NCBI RefSeq assembly: GCF_020379485.1
Contig: NC_063442.1
Location: 17,048,009 to 17,112,008, forward strand
Source of the DNA: Brassica napus
Taxonomy: Eukaryota > Streptophyta > Magnoliopsida > Brassicales > Brassicaceae
Direction of reading: 5' to 3'
Length of the DNA stretch: 64,000 nt
Shown here: positions 37,047-50,483 of the stretch, piece by piece
Numbering within the stretch: position 1 is the first letter of the stretch
How the letters are laid out: each line of letters opens with the position of its first letter
Notes under the pieces: generated by a model
What the model was told of the DNA's origin: nothing
Database searches by the model: none
The model's input: the letters and a program-made list of their open reading frames with translations, nothing else
Translations under genes and position numbers: made by a program

Positions 37047-37787
37047 TAACTTTTTTATACCTACGTTTGAAGGAGCTGTTTTTGCTCTACTTCACATATT
37101 TCTGAGAAAAACGTTCAAAGTAATTAAAACACACTTATACTATTTTAAAATATGAGCATAATATGAAACTACCTTTTAATTAACGTGTGATTTACAAAAA
37201 AAAAACATCTAAAAGTAAAATTATACCTACATATTTCATTAAGAGTATTTTGATAATTATTTACGTATTAGATCGTTTTAATAGAATACACTATCATACA
37301 TGAGTTTATGTTACTATTAAATATATATTATTTTAAACTACTAACTAAACTGTAATTTTATTTATGAATAGATTATAAATAAAATTAATTTTTTTCTAAT
37401 TAAAAAACGAAAAGAATATTATTATTTACATTCAATAAATAATTACTTTAAAACCAAATGATGGATAGTTTTAAATAACTTAATATAATAATTAAGCACC
37501 TAGAACGGGTCAGAGAAGGAAGTCAATTTAATAATTTATAAAATTAAAATTTTGTTATTATACATCCATATATTTTAACATAGTTTTAGTATTATAAAAG
37601 TAAATATTTAAATTAGATGAAAATACTTTTAATTTGATAAACTAAAATATAAAAGTATTTAAAAGTTAATTAAAATGATGGTTTTAAGTTACGGTTGATA
37701 TGTTATGTTAACTTGTAAGTTATATAAAGGAACGGAGAAGCAATTTTTTATTTTTTACTAGTAACCAATTAATACATGTATATTTAA

Positions 37788-37825
37788 TATTATCAGTTTT
37801 TTTTTCTGTCAACTATTATCAGTTT
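37788..37825. repeat. Tiny T-run insertion with 12-bp flanking duplication
   Basis: TATTATCAGTTT occurs at 37788-37799 and 37814-37825, flanking the 14 bases TTTTTTCTGTCAAC. On the minus strand the insert reads GTTGACAGAAAAAA. Confidence 0.7.
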
Positions 37826-37844
37826 ATTAATGAAACATTCCTTA

Positions 37845-38059
37845 GAGCACCATTAACCCTAAAACCCTCATTTGGGTTCTTAACTTTTTTTTTTTTTTTA
37901 ATAACTAATCACGGACCACCACGTATCAGTGGGGCCCGCAAATACCATAAGAAGCCACCAAACTTGCCTCTTGCAGAAGAGAAAGAATAGGTGATTTTTA
38001 ATAAAGTTGTGGGACCCACCTCCTAAGAATCCACTTAAGAGGTGGGGTTAATGATGCTC
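37845..38059. mobile_element. Tourist/PIF-Harbinger-like MITE, 215 bp
   Basis: The terminal repeats are GAGCACCATTAACCC and GGGTTAATGATGCTC, with one mismatch over 15 bp. TTA is duplicated at 37842-37844 and 38060-38062. The right end abuts a tiny insertion whose target duplication starts at 38059. It is noncoding, with a 13-14-base T run in the left half. Confidence 0.85.
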
Positions 38060-38104
38060 TTATCATGTTGTTTTTGTTGATGAAAAATATACCTTATCAT
38101 GTTG
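38059..38104. repeat. Tiny insertion with 12-bp flanking duplication at a MITE edge
   Basis: CTTATCATGTTG occurs at 38059-38070 and 38093-38104 and flanks 22 bases starting TTTTTGTTGATG. The left copy overlaps the last base of the MITE and its TTA, so this insertion came after the MITE. Confidence 0.72.
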
Positions 38105-38187
38105 CTTCAATTATCGGATACCTTAGAAAATAGAGAGTGAGTTACATGCATGCAAGTATTGTCATTGCCACCAAGAGGAAAAAAACA

Positions 38188-38284
38188 GAGCAAACCTAAC
38201 ATATTTTTTGAGCAAACCTAGCATGTAATTAACTAATATATCAAATGGTCATTATTGACCAATTAACTAATATATCAAATGGTC
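38188..38284. repeat. Two adjacent small duplications with filler
   Basis: First, GAGCAAACCTAACAT (38188-38202) is repeated with one mismatch at 38210-38224 around ATTTTTT. Second, a 24-base word (38227-38250) is repeated exactly at 38261-38284 around ATTATTGACC. They lie only a few bases apart. The second has no A/T run and better fits break repair with filler. Confidence 0.72.
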
Positions 38285-38655
38285 GATACTGATGTGTTCT
38301 ATGAAACATGAGGTCAAGCTAAATTTATAAATTTCATCTGACGGCCACCTTGAAGTTTTTTCAATCTTGATAAACCAATACTAAAACAACTGGGACTAAA
38401 CCACAATAGTTGCATATAAAATATTGACATGAATTGTTTCAAATATATTAAAAACCAAAGTAAGGGGATTAAACAATGAATGTAAAGAAAAAGGTTGATA
38501 GTGATATATAATTAACTGATAAATAGATTTTTATAGACCAACTTTTCTTTTAAAAAATCTGGGAATTTGAGTTAAATATATACTTATGCAGATCAGTATT
38601 AGAGATAGTATATTCGCTCGTTTATGCGAGTTGCGTTGTTCACCGATGTCATATA

Positions 38656-38876
38656 CTCCCTCGTTTCGATTTAAAATTTTTGTTTCAAAATAAGTGCCGT
38701 TTTAGAGTTTTCAATGCAAAGTTTATTAATAAAATTCTCTAATTTATTTTTCTATTGGTTGAAATATGGTTATGTGTATAAGTAATTGTGTTTTTGTTTT
38801 GGAAATATACAAAATCATATGTTTTCTTAATTTGTGTGTATAAATTTAGAATGACAATAAAATAAAACGGAGGGAG
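38656..38876. mobile_element. Stowaway MITE, 221 bp
   Basis: The ends are CTCCCTCGTTTCG and AAACGGAGGGAG, the classic CTCCCTCCGTTT terminus with one base missing on the left. TA flanks both sides (38654-38655 and 38877-38878). It is noncoding. Confidence 0.88.
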
Positions 38877-39116
38877 TATGTTGCAAGCTTTTAACATTTA
38901 GACCCCAGAAAATATATATGTTACAAGCTGAAACCTCCATTACAGGGATTTAGATATGTTTTACTGTAATCCTTAATCCTTATGAACATCATATCTAATA
39001 TGTATGTTTGAAATATTGTAAATGAATGAACAATATAGAGTACGAAAATGTGTGTGAAAGAGGCAGGGAGACAAGGTTGAGAAAAAAATAAATAGCTAAT
39101 CCACATGTATATGCAC

Positions 39117-39173
39117 AATATTACTCATATAATCTTTCTTTTTTTTTTAAACTGGCCTAATATTACTCATATA
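39117..39173. repeat. Tiny T-run insertion with 15-bp flanking duplication
   Basis: AATATTACTCATATA occurs at 39117-39131 and 39159-39173. The 27 bases between include a T run followed by AAACTGGCCT, which on the minus strand reads AGGCCAGTTT and then an A run. Confidence 0.75.
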
Positions 39174-39329
39174 TACACATGCTTATTAATAATTAATCCT
39201 CACATGGACTCTTTCTCGCTCTCGCCCTTTCTCACTATATAGGTATGTGTACTTTTTGTTATTAGCTTTCAAAATCTTTCTAAATACTTCAAAGGACATA
39301 ATCTCAAAAAGGATCAAAGATCAAACAAT

Positions 39330-39688
39330 ATGGCATTAATGGCGAAGAATAATCCATACGAGTACACAAAGATGGAGAAAGAAGATCCCCAAGATTTGAG
39401 TCACACAAGAGCTCAATTTCTAATCCAGAAGGTTTTGGAACGGGCAGACCAGAAGACAAGACAGCAGCAGCAGCGGAGAAAGAGATCATCTGGACCGTTG
39501 ATTATGATCAGAGTGGTTGGGTTAAGAATGAGATCGGTAAGAAACTAAGGAAGCTGAGGAAGAACAATACTTGTGTTTGCACCACTCTTATCTCTCGTTT
39601 CCTCAAACCGTTTAAACGATTTTGGTCATCTTCTCCTTCTTCTCCAACAATCTCTGATCTTTCTCCTTTATTCTCTCTTCAAGATTGA
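39330..39688 (+). CDS. Small basic protein of unknown function, apparently frameshifted
   Basis: From ATG 39330 the frame gives MALMAKNNPYEYTKMEKEDP and continues to SSGPLIMIRVVGLRMRSVRN, with a stop at 39548 (72 residues). I recall small plant proteins with this layout (YEYTKMEKEDPE, then HRRAQFLIYKVLEQAD, then a basic LKKLRK tail) but no function. After the GLRMR block, frame +2 reads IGKKLRKLRKNNTCVC and runs open to a stop at 39686-39688. A single-base deletion near 39535 would explain the jump. Alternatively GG|GTAAG-like sequence at 39535-39541 could be a splice donor. A TATA-like CTATATAGG lies at 39234. Position between the transporter and CDPK genes fits Arabidopsis At4g04745 by memory. 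Confidence 0.5.
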
Positions 39689-40145
39689 TGATTTGGAATT
39701 GTTTTTTTTTTTTGTTGTAATGCATTCTCATGTCCTTCCTACACGTCAATTAAAAGCGCTATATATGTGGCCTGAAAAAAAAGGCAAATAGCTTTATTAA
39801 TTTCGGTTTGAAAAAGATATGAACGGAATGATTTAATTACTTTTATTTCACAACAATTGTTTTACAAGCAGTAGTACGATTTATAATGGGGGATTTCAAT
39901 TGTTAGATTTACACTATTAATTGTTTTTAGATGAACTTTTTTTTTTATAAAAGGCAAAAAGTTATTCTTTCCTTCCTTCTATAACTGAAAATGAAAATGA
40001 CAAAAGAAATAATAGAAAAGAAAAAACAAAGACCAAAGACTTGTCTGGCCATCATCAAACAAAAGTCTTCTTAAATCTTTCCTGCATCATCTTCTTCTTC
40101 TTAAAACCAAAGAAACATAATCTTTGAAGATCCCCCATTGAACCA
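39689..40145. other. Spacer and CDPK leader
   Basis: AT-rich sequence without features other than a T run near 39705 and CT/AAG-rich leader sequence (about 40070-40130) just upstream of the kinase start. Confidence 0.4.
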
Positions 40146-42488
<2,343 letters not shown>

Positions 42489-42655
42489 GGGCAACTTATT
42501 CATCACTGATCATAAGCACTTGTTTCACTTGAAAGCGGTTTTGTCAAACCGGAGAAAAAGAGTTAAACCGGGGAAACCGAGGTGAGAGGTAGTTGATCAT
42601 GAAACTTGTGTTACATACTTACATGTCTTCTTGTAATCAAATACACTATTACCAA

Positions 42656-43906
42656 TCTATTATATTAAAAGGGAAGCATTCTTGAAAAATCTACTTAAAA
42701 AAGTTGTTTGGACCCTTTCATTAACTAACAATATTTTTGGTCTTATCATAATAATTGACTAATAATATATTATTTTATATTTCTCTAACAATAATTTAGT
42801 CACTGCTATATATCTTTGTTTTTTTTTTAACTGAACTATATATCTTTGTTAGACTTATTAAAATCAAATATCTTACAATACGTATAACACCAACTTATTT
42901 GATTTTAATAAGTCCAACAAAAATTTATGGAAAACAGAAGTTGGAGCCCTGATACCTTTTGATAAAACCAAATATCTTACCATACGTATAACACCAACTT
43001 ATTTTGATTTTAATAAGTCCATTCACCAACCAATAAGTTTAAAACCAAACATATTGTTAATTTTGAAGTAAACATACCGATTTACTATATGTATTGATAT
43101 ATATATAATATTGTATTTTAATGTTTGTGGAATATTTATACAAACAAGTAAAAAAAAAGATCTAATATACTTTAAAATACGAGTTGGTTTAAATCCATAA
43201 ATTAAATACCCGTAAAATTCATATAATTTTCAAGTATGTAACTGATTCGATTAGGTTTGGGTATCTAAAACCCAAAGTACCAGTAAGCCTGAAAAATACC
43301 TGAGATTCCAAATAAATACCCAAATAAATATGCGAAAAGCCCGTATTTTAACCTAAATCATGAATCGAAAAACTAAAAATACTTAAAATTTAATTTGAAT
43401 ATCCAAAATATATTTTAAAATTGGAATTTTACCCAAAACCTGAAACAATAACCAAAAACCCAAACCTACAATTTAAAAGAATATCCAAATTTAAAACATA
43501 TACGAAATACCCATACATACCTAATATACTAAAAAGATCCGATTAATTTGGGTACCTGATCGGGTCTCGGATATGATCCGGACCAAATCAAAACCTGTGG
43601 GTCTTAAAAAATAACCAATAGATACTTTGTCCTGGACTCGAACCGAACCTATATTTTCATGTCGGTCTTGGTTTGTGTTTTTGGATCCAGATAAAATAGA
43701 CAGACCAAAAGAGTTAAATAAAAATGTACACACAAAATCTTAAATAAACTTATTTATGAATTATATAATTTTACAAAAATTATCTGCCTCAATATAATAA
43801 TATTTTGTAACCTAATAATGTACAACAATCTACAAATATTAATTCATATCAAATTGTTTATACTTTTAAAAAAACCCGCGCTTTCTAATCGCGGGTCAAA
43901 ATCTAG
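42656..43906 (+). mobile_element. Non-autonomous Helitron, 1.25 kb
   Basis: It starts TCTATTATATTAAAAGGGAAG after an A and ends with hairpin CCCGCG-loop-CGCGGG, GTCAAAAT and CTAG before a host T. The interior has degenerate AAACCCAAA/GGTTTGGG-type sequence (about 43180-43700) and a tiny insertion at 42821. It lies about 170 bp after the kinase stop codon, so it may overlap its 3' untranslated region. Confidence 0.82.
42806..42850. repeat. Tiny T-run insertion with 15-bp flanking duplication, inside a Helitron
   Basis: CTATATATCTTTGTT occurs at 42806-42820 and 42836-42850. The 15 bases between are TTTTTTTTAACTGAA; on the minus strand they read TTCAGTTAAAAAAAA. It lies inside the Helitron and so is younger than that element. 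Confidence 0.78.
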
Positions 43907-44222
43907 TTCATTCTTAGAACAACCTGAGATTAGTAGCTATGTTTACACTATTGACTTGAGCCAAGTAAAGAAACACAAAAGTAGAAGGAGACCAAATATC
44001 ACAAAACCAATCACAGAACAAACCGAGACTGGTAGCTCCTTAAGAGAGATACATGCATTCTGTGAGACCAAATACATGCATTATATACAAAAATACTGTA
44101 TAAATCTGAATATGTAAAGACTGTTCAAAAGACAGTTGAGATGAAGAGAAAAACAGAATACTAATATTAAAGACCATTTTGCCAACATGAAAATATATAT
44201 TTAAAGACCATGTCAGTCAACT

Positions 44223-44320
44223 TAAAAACCTACACTTACCAACCAAGAATTTTTTACTAGAGAAGCAACCCACTCAGATCAATGGGTTGCTTCTCTAGTA
44301 AAAACCTACACTTACCAACC
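44223..44320. repeat. Nested direct and inverted repeats at the CDPK pseudogene start
   Basis: A 22-base word is present at 44223-44244 and directly repeated at 44299-44320. Between these lies a perfect 22-base inverted repeat: 44251-44272 is the reverse complement of 44283-44304, with a 10-base loop. The right arm includes the pseudogene start codon and MGCFSSK codons. The pattern (direct, inverted, inverted, direct) points to a template-switch event during repair or replication. Confidence 0.9.
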
Positions 44321-44898
44321 TAGAAGATCATACTTGACAAACCATTCGAGGACATCAAGAAGCTTTACACCCTCCATGAGAAACTCGGTGAAGGGCAATT
44401 CAGCATCACTCGCCAATGCAAGGTGGAGGCTACTGGTAAGACCTACGCTTGCAAGTCCATACTCAAGACGAAGCTAAATAGTAAAGAAGATGAGATCTCT
44501 GTGAAGAGAGACATTCATATCATGAAGCATTTGTCTGGACAGCCATTGAGTTCAAAAACACTTACGAAGACCAAGACTCTGTACACTTGGTGATGGAGCT
44601 TTGTGGCGGTAAAGGCTTATTCGACAAAATGGCCAGTTCTCAGAGACATCCTGAGAAAGATGCTGCTGGAATCATCAAGCAGATTGTGAATATTGTGCAG
44701 GCTTGTCATTTCATGGGTGTGATGCATCGTGACATTACGCCTGAGAACTTCTTGTTTTCGAGTAACGATGAGAATGCTATCCTCAAAGCAATCAACTATA
44801 GATGCGCTGTCTTTATCGAGGAAGGTTGATCTTTGTGATATGGTCAAGTAAGCCATCTTACTTAGTTTGATTCTTATATTCATATCACTGATGCATGA

Positions 44899-45117
<219 letters not shown>

Positions 45118-45344
45118 TAGAACCTGAGGAACATATGCTCTATGAGATACAGAATGCTCCTATTGATTTTGAGAGCCATCCATGGCCTTGTACATCTTCA
45201 GCAGCCACAGATCTTGTCAAGAAGATGCTTATTAGGAACCCCAAGAAACGAATCACTGCTGCTAAGGTTCTTGGTAAGCCTCTTTTCTTCTCTTTCTTGC
45301 TCTTGTTCCTTCTGCAATGTCTTACTTAGCATGGGTATTTTATC

Positions 45345-45810
45345 CAAAAACCCGAAAATCAAATTCGGACCGAACTAAAAAAAATTTAACCAAAATTTAC
45401 AAAAACCGGATGGTTCCTATTTCCTTATGCCAAAAAGTCGAGACTAAACCAAGAACCGAATAGTTGAAGTACAATTCATTTACCTAAACATATTAGTTAT
45501 ATTTAGTTTTAAAATAAATATATATCTAAAATATAATCTGTAAACAGAAAATTATAAAAGAAGAATATTATTTTTGGTTTTTTTCGGTTTTACTAAGGTT
45601 TTTGGTTCTAGACGTTTTTGGGTTTAAATCCACTCAAATATACGTACTCTGGATTTCATAAAAAAATAGAATACCAATCCGAACCCGACTAAACCCAAAT
45701 TTATCTGATCAAAAAAATTATCGGCTCCTAAATGGATCCAAAGCATCCCAACTCAATAACCCAAAATCCAAATAACCCGACCCAATCTGAACCGTAAACC
45801 CGAATACTGA
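45345..45810. repeat. AACCCGAA/AACCGAA-rich degenerate repeat in pseudogene intron
   Basis: The intron between the third and fourth kinase exons is rich in variants of AAACCCGAAAT, CCGAACC and their complements near both ends (45345-45480 and 45590-45810). This matches the degenerate repeat class seen elsewhere in the window. Confidence 0.5.
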
Positions 45811-45918
45811 GGACTAGCTTTACTATTCTCTTGGTTGTTTATAGGATATCCTTGGATCACAGACGGAGAAGCCTCCAGTAAGCCTATTGATAGCGTTGTT
45901 TCAACCTGTTTGAAACAA

Positions 45919-47395
45919 GAAAAATTTACGCTCAGACATACTTTTTCTCTATCCTATATCACTCTAACATATTTTCTTCATCTCAAGTACTTTCTTGTGT
46001 TTCATTGTCTAAATTACCCTTGAAACTGAAGTAGTATTTACCTTTCTCTCTTTCTTCGATTTACTTTATCGTGACCTCATTTCATTATCTCAATTTCTCT
46101 CATTTTCTTTTAACTCAAGACGTCGACGTTTGTCTTCTTCACCTTCGCCGACCAAAAACTCCAGTCACTCCACGGCTTTATCTATCCATCAGAAAAGCAT
46201 GACAAATCTGAACTTCCTCTACCCTTTCAATCTACTTATCCTATGTTACAGATTGACTTAGATCCATTTCATCCTTTTGTAGTTTCGGAATATTCTGCTT
46301 ACAAATCTCCTTTGACTCGACGCATGCACACTCCGCCGATAATTCCCCACCAGAATTAAACCGTTAATTTCTGGGTTTTGAATTCAACTTAAAAGTTGTA
46401 AATTTTATGGAATTTGGAGTTCTGTTCCATGAATGAATTTGGCTGGTTTAGTGTTTGTGTGGATACTCAACTTAGTTGACCATGACTTCTTGTCAATCTA
46501 TAGTTAGTCAACCATAATTTAATTTACGCCTAACTACAACCACGTGACCACAACTAAGTTTGCAACTGAACGCAAGCTTTGCAACATATAATAAAATCTA
46601 AGATGCCTTGGTGTTTTATAGGATACTAAGACCACAAAACGTGTAACCAAAGACACAAACTGTGGAATAATATATCTTTCATACATATGACTGCTCAACA
46701 CATATCCCACCCACTAACCACAAGTACAAAACATCATTCACCACAACTTCATTTACATGATCCAACAGACGACCACATCTTTAGTCCCTCCACAATGATA
46801 CTAACAAAAAAAAACTCAAGAAAAATATATTATCCAACCAAACCAACATGTACTCAATTTAGTTTACAACTTCTCGTCAATCTATAACCAGCCAACCACA
46901 ACTTCATATACCTTTAACCACAACCACATAACCACAAACGGTTGCAACTCACCACAAACTATGCAACACCATAAACTCTGCAAATCTAAAGCGTCTAGGT
47001 GTTTTTGTTTTTTCATATTAAATCCATTACAAATCAATCCAACGGTTATTGGCTAAGCCATAAACTATAGTACCAATCCCTGTCCACCACTAGACAAGTA
47101 GATGTGTACTTCTTTCAATAAGAGCCGTCAGATTTCTTTTATAAACCTCTAATCTAATGGTTCTAACTCAATCCTAATGTTCAATAAATTTATCAAAAAA
47201 AGTGCATCCAAAAGAAGTTAATTTTTGGCTACTTTACGTTTGGTTAGCATTCAACCAAAACTTAGCCTCTCTCGTCCATGTAAAGGGCAATAAGGGAAGA
47301 AAAAATCAAAAGTAAGACAAAAAATACACTACATGGAGAAAGTATGTCAACATGATAAAGACCCATGAGAAAGTACCCAATAATGTAAACTTCTC
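45919..47395. mobile_element. Mutator-like (MULE) non-autonomous element, 1.48 kb
   Basis: TTGAAACAA occurs at 45910-45918 and 47396-47404, an exact 9-base target duplication, the length produced by Mutator-like transposases. The element splits the CDPK pseudogene exon between LKQ and the residues before MNKLKK. Its first 30 bases (GAAAAATTTAC..ACATACTTTTTCTC) resemble the reverse complement of its last 30 (GAGAAGTTTACATTATTGGG..TACTTTCTC), so the terminal repeats are short and worn. It carries no transposase. Internally, about 46470-46640 and 46850-47010 are an imperfect direct repeat. Confidence 0.8.
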
Positions 47396-48328
47396 TTGAA
47401 ACAATTAGGTAATATGAATAAGCTCAAGAAGGTAGCTCTAACGGTAAAAGTCTTTAGACCTAACTCTTGCAAGTATAATCTTAAAAAGCTTACTAATTTC
47501 TAGAGTGGTCGTATTTCCTATCTTTGCAGGTTATGGCAAAGAATCTATCAGAAGAGGAAATCAAAGGTCTTAAAACAACGTTCAATAACATCGATACAGA
47601 TAAAACTGGCACAGTCACTCCTGAAGAACACAAAAGAGGGCTAACTACACTTGGCTCTAAAGTCTCTGAAACATGAAACAGAAGTGACGCAACTCATAGA
47701 AGCCGTGAGTTATCATTGCAGTCTCTTACTTTTTTGTATCCTTACAATTATAACCAACACATGATAAGGGCTTTTCAGGCTGATGTGGACGGTAATGGAA
47801 CAATCGACATAGAGGAGTTTATCTCTGCAACGTTGGATAGATTCAAACTGGACCAAGATGAACAAGTTCGCCTAGCATTCCAACACTTTGACAAAGACAA
47901 TGACGGGTAATTAAGTTCAGTTATTGCTTTAGACAAATCATTCATATACTTATTGTCAAGAGAATCAAGCTCAGTATGTCTGTCTTATCAAAACATTTTA
48001 ACAATAGGCTAATAACGAGGGATGAGTTGGAGATAGCAATGAAGGATTGTGGTGTGGGAGATAAAGATAGCATCAAACAAATGACATCAGAAGTCGATGC
48101 TAACAATATAAGTTAGTCACGGTACGCTGATCCAACATAACCGGTTTTGAAATCTTGTAATGAACTCTCTTGCAGGATGGAAGCATAGACATTGAGGAAT
48201 TTTTCACAATGATGGGAAATTGTGAAGGGCAAGCACAGAGACATAAATGGAAATTATTCTGGTCAATTTACCAAATGTTCTTGTGTTCACCCAATATAAC
48301 GGTTGGAAGAAGAGATAAACCTGAGTAA

Positions 48329-48987
48329 ACCGTGGTAGAGTATTTGAAACTTAGCTCCTTGCAAGCAATCTACTTGTACTTTTTTTTTTACTTGTATTTT
48401 TATTGAGAAGCTTACGACAAAAAGAGTTACGTATTTTGGTCAGAAGTGTGAAAGAAACTTATTATGGTTAAAAAAAAAACATTTGAAGGTATTTTTTCTA
48501 ATATATCTTTTCAATATTTAAAAGTCAAAATATTCATACAGATCCAAAATGTGTACGGGTACAGATAACTGGTTGGTTTATCTTACTAAACCAAATCAAA
48601 CCGAAACAGACTAATTTAATTTCCGTCACTTGTTATCAGATATTTCCTCTGCTAGGTTGAGACTCGACTCATTACACACACAAGCATTGGTTGGCTGATA
48701 AACAAAACAAGTAGATATGCCACCATTTTTTTTTTTGAAGATCTCGGTTCCTCCATTTATACAATGCCACGTCAACAACAGGGTCCCACATTCAAGACTT
48801 CGAGAAACTCAAAGGAGAATAAACCTTATCTCCAAACCTCATCCGTTACCTTCTCTTCCCTCCACTCAATTCCTCTTCTTTCGTTTCTCTTCCTTCTTAC
48901 AATCAAAGAACATAGATAAGGTTAAACCAAAACACTGTCTGAACAAACAAAAAAACTTGTCTTCCGTCTGAACCAAGATCAAGAACA
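48329..48987. promoter_or_regulatory. ATPC1 promoter and leader
   Basis: The interval between the pseudogene stop and the ATPC1 start. GCCACGTCAAC near 48766 contains an ACGT core common in plant light-regulated promoters. The leader is CT-rich (about 48850-48900). A TATA box was not placed with confidence. Confidence 0.4.
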
Positions 48988-50115
48988 ATGGCTTGCACTA
49001 ATCTAACAACAATGTGGGGTGTTTCATCAAACCCATCTCTTTCAGACTCCTCCTCCTTGTCGTTCCGCTCCGTTCTCAACCCGCTTCCTCTCCCAAACCA
49101 CAACTCCTCTCCTTCAAGATCCTCCTCCGTCGCTCCAATCCAATCCTCCCTCCGTGAGCTCAGAGACCGAATCGACTCAGTCAAAAACACTCAGAAGATC
49201 ACCGAAGCCATGAAGCTCGTCGCCGCGGCAAAAGTCAGGAGAGCTCAAGAAGCTGTCGTCAACGGACGACCCTTCTCAGAAACCCTAGTTGAAGTCCTTT
49301 ACAACATCAACGAACAGCTTCAAACCGATGACATCGATGTGCCCTTAACCAAGATCAGACCGGTTAAGAAAGTGGCCCTCGTCGTCGTAACCGGAGACCG
49401 TGGACTATGCGGTGGGTTCAATAACTTCATCATCAAGAAAGCAGAGACGAGGATCAAGGAGCTTCAAGGGTTAGGTCTTGACTACACAGTCATTAGCGTG
49501 GGGAAGAAGGGAAACTCTTACTTCCTCCGCCGTCCGTACATCCCCGTCGACAAGTACCTCGAGGCCGGGACCTTACCGACGGCGAAAGAGGCTCAAGCCG
49601 TTGCCGATGATGTCTTCTCTCTGTTTATAAGCGAGGAGGTCGACAAGGTCGAGCTCTTGTACACGAAGTTCGTGTCTTTGGTCAAATCGGAACCCGTGAT
49701 CCACACGCTACTGCCTTTATCTCCCAAAGGAGAGATCTGCGACATTAACGGGAACTGTGTTGACGCTGCTGAAGACGAGCTCTTCAGGCTGACGACCAAA
49801 GAAGGGAAGCTGACGGTCGAGAGAGAGACTTTTCGGACACCGACCGCTGATTTCTCGCCCATCTTGCAGTTCGAGCAAGACCCTGTTCAGATTCTCGACG
49901 CTCTGTTGCCTTTGTATCTGAACAGTCAGATTCTTAGGGCCTTGCAGGAGTCGTTGGCGAGTGAGCTCGCGGCTAGGATGAGTGCGATGAGTAGTGCTTC
50001 GGATAATGCATCGGATCTTAAGAAATCGCTTTCGATGGTTTATAATAGAAAACGTCAGGCTAAGATTACTGGTGAGATTCTTGAGATTGTTGCTGGAGCT
50101 AATGCTCAGGCCTGA
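48988..50115 (+). CDS. ATPC1: Chloroplast ATP synthase gamma subunit
   Basis: The gamma subunit is the rotating central shaft of the plastid CF1 ATP synthase, joining proton flow to ATP synthesis. It is a single-exon gene of 375 residues (373 recalled for Arabidopsis). Residues 1 to about 50 are a serine/proline-rich transit peptide. The mature protein opens with LRELRDRIDSVKNTQKITEAMK, here noted only in part, which forms the N-terminal helix of the shaft. The plant-specific redox pair is C251 and C257 in CDINGNCVDAAEDE; it is reduced by thioredoxin in light to raise activity. The C-terminal helix ends with NRKRQAKITGEILEIVAGA. No defect was seen. The high G+C of the coding frame contrasts with the AT-rich flanks. 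Confidence 0.97.
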   Translation: MACTNLTTMWGVSSNPSLSDSSSLSFRSVLNPLPLPNHNSSPSRSSSVAPIQSSLRELRDRIDSVKNTQKITEAMKLVAAAKVRRAQEAVVNGRPFSETLVEVLYNINEQLQTDDIDVPLTKIRPVKKVALVVVTGDRGLCGGFNNFIIKKAETRIKELQGLGLDYTVISVGKKGNSYFLRRPYIPVDKYLEAGTLPTAKEAQAVADDVFSLFISEEVDKVELLYTKFVSLVKSEPVIHTLLPLSPKGEICDINGNCVDAAEDELFRLTTKEGKLTVERETFRTPTADFSPILQFEQDPVQILDALLPLYLNSQILRALQESLASELAARMSAMSSASDNASDLKKSLSMVYNRKRQAKITGEILEIVAGANAQA

Positions 50116-50483
50116 TTTGTTATGATCAGACTCTTTTTTTTTTATATATACTATTTTCGGTCGTACAATGTATAATCGTCAAGAACTCCTATTATCTTTA
50201 TATAATCATGCGATTACAAACATAATAAGGTTGTATATTCTCGCAGCTTTGCTAGGATATTTTAAAGGAATGTTTTATTTCTGTTTATATCATTTTGTGT
50301 CCTACTCGATTATTCTTACGAAAGATCTTAGAAATACATGATCTCAGTGACTTTGCTTATGACAAAACTAATACTATATATTATAGATTATAGATTTGAG
50401 GGAGAATTATGAACTTTGACCCAAGATCTTCTGGCAATAAAAATAAAGAAAAACAAAATTACATCATCTCTCAGTCGATCACA
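50116..50483. other. ATPC1 3' region
   Basis: AT-rich downstream sequence, including the probable 3' untranslated region. Nothing else was recognised. Confidence 0.4.

Noticed and set aside
46687..46887. 66-residue open frame inside the Mutator-like element
   Set aside because: Threonine/histidine-rich low-complexity translation of a repeated noncoding stretch; no transposase motif.
48370..48400. ACTTGTA words around a T run, considered as another tiny insertion
   Set aside because: The repeated word is only 7-8 bases and low in complexity, so chance cannot be excluded.
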